A stretch of 64,000 nt of DNA from Epiperipatus broadwayi. Its lineage: Eukaryota > Onychophora > Udeonychophora > Euonychophora > Peripatidae. Shown in pieces: positions 60,291 through 64,000 of this stretch (the first letter of the stretch is position 1; the number at the start of each line of letters is the position of its first letter). The notes under the pieces were generated by a model. That model searched no databases, was not told where the DNA came from, and saw nothing but the letters and a program-made list of their open reading frames with translations. The stretch spans positions 1 to 64,000 of the forward strand of contig JAQFVV010006845.1 in NCBI GenBank assembly GCA_028023455.1. The letters run 5' to 3'. Both the position numbers and the translations under genes were made by a program.

Positions 60291-63200
60291 ATCAAGAATG
60301 AATATTTCATACAGAACTTATAGTTGAAAAATTTATTGCACCAATTATCAATTGTTAGTAAAAGAATGATTAAGTGTAAATCAAACTGGTCTAGGAATAT
60401 ATGCACATATAGAAAAATGTAAATCCAAAGATGAACTGTCAATCTAAGACTAATCTATCTAGTCAGTTTCATTTCACATCACTCATCATTTATTGCATTT
60501 GTTCACAAGAATATCATGCCTCCTGGGCTATGTTCATCAAAACCAGATCTGAGTAAGTAAATAGGGTTGTTGTAAGCTTGAACTCTAGTGGTGTCATTTG
60601 GGAAACCAAACAAACAAATTTTCTAGATGTTTTCAGTCTCTTTAATGCTACAGCCTCTGATGAGCAGAAAATATTGTTGTAGAATGATAAGATAAACATT
60701 GGGTAATGCCAATCTTTGTTCCCAACCTGCAATATGCTCATCAGGAAATAGTTACAACTGATTATATAGGTTGACAGGTGGTCTGGTTACAATATTTTAT
60801 CTATTAAAAACAGCAAATCAATATTGTCCTTGTGATCAAAATGTGCAATGACTTGGCATCATATTACAGTCAAAACAAATAGAAATTTTATAGTAAAATA
60901 TTTCAAGCTATTAAATATATTAATCAATATCTTATTTATTTTATAAATAAAATTATTGTTTATTAAATTATAATTAATAGATTTATGTGATTTTTGTCGG
61001 CACATGATATAGCAATAATAATTTGAAGTCTCTATGTAATCATAAACATTTAGAAAATTAATTAGCAAAATAATACAGATTTTATTACTTTATTAAAATT
61101 AAGTGATTATCAAAGGCAAAGCTAATGTTTTCATAGACATCAATTGGTGTTATTACATAATGAACTACTCGATAAATTATTGATGCAAACTTTATATATA
61201 ATCATCAAACTTAAATAATTTTATTCATCATTTAACATTATTATAAATTTTCATACATAATAATAAAAGGTTTGATTTGTGAATTAATCCCAATATAATA
61301 TATTAACTAATAATACATCTGTTATAAATTTTAAAATGCATTATTTTAGTTGGTGCGTTACAATTTTAACACCCCAATCAGGATGATATTGATTTAATAA
61401 ATAAATCTCATCAATAAATTTTATCTTTATAGACTTTAGCTTATTCTATTAGCAGAGTTTAAATAAAATTATTGCTTAATTTTATTCAGTTACAGATTTG
61501 GCTTGCTCAATTTGTATAGCTCTATTAATTTCAGCTATCCCATTTATATTGTTTTAGATTTGGTGTACCCAAAACTCTTAGAGAAATCAGTAAGCAAATT
61601 ATACAATTTATAACATTATAGATTTTGGCTTGCCCTAAAATGTGGAGCCATGTAAAAGAAAGTTCTGTGGATCAATCAATATGTAAACTGGCTCAATTTA
61701 TAACTGTTATGATCTCCATTATTATGATTGAATCATAAAAATAATAAGAAAAATGCACTCATGGTTGTGCTTCCTGGTTGAGGCAAAGAAAGTACATCTA
61801 CACTAAATCTTTTTCACTTTCACTTGCAATTATTCTAAAGTGTAAAAAATCATAAATATTTAATAAAATAATTTCTCAGAGTTTTATAATAATAATATTT
61901 AATAAAAATAATAAATTTCTCAGGATTTTATAAAAATAGTAATCTGTATATTCTTATTCTTGTTTTTTTAACAACAAAATCTCTACAATTAATGTTTCTT
62001 ATTACAAACTTTAACTAATAATAATTTAATTTATATATTAAAACTATGGTTAGCAAAATTAAATAAAAAAAGTTAAATAATAATTTAGCTCAAGGTTAAA
62101 CTAATACATATACGGATATCAAATATGTTTATGCATTCCTGGATATGATATTGTAAAAAGGTTTTATGTGCACAATCTTATTCAATAATATTTTACATTT
62201 CAGATAGCAGTACTACAACAATGATGTATTCACTCTTGAGAAAATTTTTATTTACATTTGCAAAACATTATAACATGATTTAACTAATAAAGTAGAAAGT
62301 ACATCGAGTAATTCATCTGAATCATGGAATTACTCCTTTCACTTTTAAAATATATCCATTCTGGAACAGAGTAAAAAATTCTATTTAATACAATTATTAA
62401 ACCAAGACAATCCATTTTTAAACTCAATAATAATTTGGTAGTTCATTATATTCTATATTTGTTTGTAGGATCCTTAATTTATAAGTAGCATATATTTCTT
62501 TATGATCCGTTATCATCTGAACATTATTCATGTACTTCTACATGGATAATCCTTAAATGCAATTATTATTTTTTGAACACACATGTATAGTTTTGTCATA
62601 AGTATCAGTTTTAATTCCTTTAGCTGAAATTATCTTATCCAAAAAACTTGGTATTCAGCATTTTATTAATTCCAAATATAAAGTTAATTCATTTATTTTT
62701 GATTATTAAATTCATTAGCTTAATAATATGACCATATTGCTAATAAAACAAAGTTTATTATCCAAGCAAGATGATTTTTATCATTTTTGGATCAAAATCT
62801 GTTTCTGTAGTAGAAAGTTTGTATGAAGCACGCATGATTTTAAAAATACTATTATTTAAAAATATGTTATTTTTTATTAATTGAAAATGAGATCAAATTC
62901 TTTTTTGTTTTTCATACTCAGGAAATATCCTTTCATCTAATGAAGAGATGAATCATTTTTCTATTTTCTGAGAAAATATGTCCTATGCCCAGTAATTTGT
63001 TTTAAATTTAGAAATACAATTCTTCCAAGATATATCAATTATTAATCATCATTATTCAATTGAAGAAAATCCAGAAATTTATCAATAAGGTGCCAGAAAT
63101 TCCACCAGACAATTTGTCTATCTTATATTTGCAGTTGACTATAACAAATGAGGTTCACCTCTTAAATCAAGATGCTTCAGATTTGCCTATTTAATTAGAA

Positions 63201-64000
63201 AGTTTAAACATAGGATGGCTGCTCTTGTGTCAAGATTTGGCAAGGTCCCTCTAGCATTAAAATATATTCTGAGAGTGCAGTGCTAAAGTTTAAAGCCTTT
63301 CATTAAGTATTTACATATATTCTTTTGTACTTAATAATATATATATTTATAAATTAAAATGTTGTTTCTTTCTGGCTATTTTGTTGCGGTTCATCTCTTC
63401 TCTGTGGAACAATGATGAAAAGTCAAATGCTCATCAAGCATCTGTCTAGTTAAAATATCAAACTGCCATCAGGTTGATAAAAAAACGAAATGGTTATTTA
63501 AAACTTACGACTGGTTGAGCCCCTACAAGCACTAAAAAAATTTGTAGACTGTCTGTTTTCCCCATGAATTATCTTTTATACTGATAATCAATGATGTCTA
63601 AGTGACTTAATATTTTTCATCATGGTCTGTAGTTTGGGGGTTTGTCCAGGAAAGCTGCCATAATTTCGGGTTCTCAAAACATTAAAGTTAAGATTTTTAA
63701 AACAAAAGCAGTAAACTTTCATTTCTGGATTTAAAGACAAAATAATATTCAATATTTTTATACAAATAAATAAATTACAAAATTTCAAATTTCTCTCAGA
63801 TATTTATTTCAGATATCAAAATTGACTTAATAAATAATTTATTATTCAAATATTTTTTTAATAAGCCAAAATTATTCTTTGTTAAACAAAATCTAAATTG
63901 ATTATTTTTTATTATATTTAAACGTGTAAAAATTTACACACACATACACACAACATACAAATTGTAATAGCTGTTGATTCTACATATAATTAAAATGTAA
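60291..64000. other. AT-rich stretch, no gene recognised
   Basis: Short frames at 60239-60442, 60514-60741, 60859-61068 and 63588-63788 (all -) match no family. About 60480-60780 is less AT-rich and has CTGATGAGCA on both strands (near 60657 and, minus, near 60745), a word often seen at retroelement ends, but no GAAA or stem follows properly. About 63100-63290 is also GC-richer without a readable product. Confidence 0.45.

Noticed and set aside
60480-60780. Hammerhead motif at the CTGATGAGCA words
   Set aside because: No proper stem II plus GAAA follows on either strand.

Overview
The window is eukaryotic, almost certainly animal, nuclear DNA. By eye it is three-quarters or more A+T, full of microsatellites, and has no bacterial-style gene packing. 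I find no intact host gene, no rRNA, no functional tRNA and no CRISPR array. Everything that can be named is a transposable element, a fragment of one, or a local tandem or inverted repeat. The mix (RTE-type LINEs, Penelope-like elements with a GIY-YIG nuclease, tRNA-derived SINEs, hAT and mariner remnants, many foldback elements) fits an invertebrate such as a mollusc, arachnid or cnidarian. The sequence alone does not let me choose.

Layout. 1-13.8 kb: AT-rich non-coding DNA with simple repeats, short tandem duplications and one tRNA-like SINE scrap near 5.75 kb. 13.87-14.29 kb: an inverted SINE dimer. 18.27-18.60 kb: a foldback element. 21.09-24.37 kb: a near full-length RTE-type LINE (+ strand) with endonuclease, reverse transcriptase and C-terminal region, broken by two stop codons and three frameshifts. 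26.6-29.35 kb: a decayed Penelope-like retroelement (+) with RT motifs, YVDD and GIY-YIG, cut by a small tRNA-Val-like SINE that has a perfect 11-bp target duplication. 29.7-30.0 kb: a mariner/GVQW-like helix-turn-helix fragment (-). 31.06-32.40 kb: a second copy of the same LINE family (-), missing about 1.9 kb internally but keeping both ends. 33.0-36.1 kb: foldbacks, a SINE-like element between identical 42-bp repeats, and a five-copy array of about 205 bp.

37-45 kb: a tandem duplication, a SINE, a small palindrome and a LINE 3' scrap. 45.24-45.61 kb: a hAT MITE with clean 14/15 terminal inverted repeats and a perfect 8-bp target duplication. 46.6-47.9 kb: minisatellites. 48.71-49.49 kb: two copies of one SINE-like element head to head, forming a 356-bp-arm palindrome. 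51.47-51.96 kb: a second Penelope GIY-YIG fragment (-). 53.7-56.2 kb: an unassigned stretch with a promoter-like CCAAT/TATA pair and a distal AATAAA on the minus strand. 57.1-58.1 kb: a nested palindrome whose arms carry what reads as a type I hammerhead ribozyme. 59.27-60.29 kb: a near-perfect 88-bp-arm foldback and a tandem array. The last 3.7 kb is unassigned.

The most interesting item is the 57-58 kb nested palindrome. Its arms contain the ordered core CTGANGA / stem II / GAAA / short stem III / NUH, with a stem I that closes and a compensatory base-pair change between copies. Coordinates of repeat edges are by eye and may be off by several bases.
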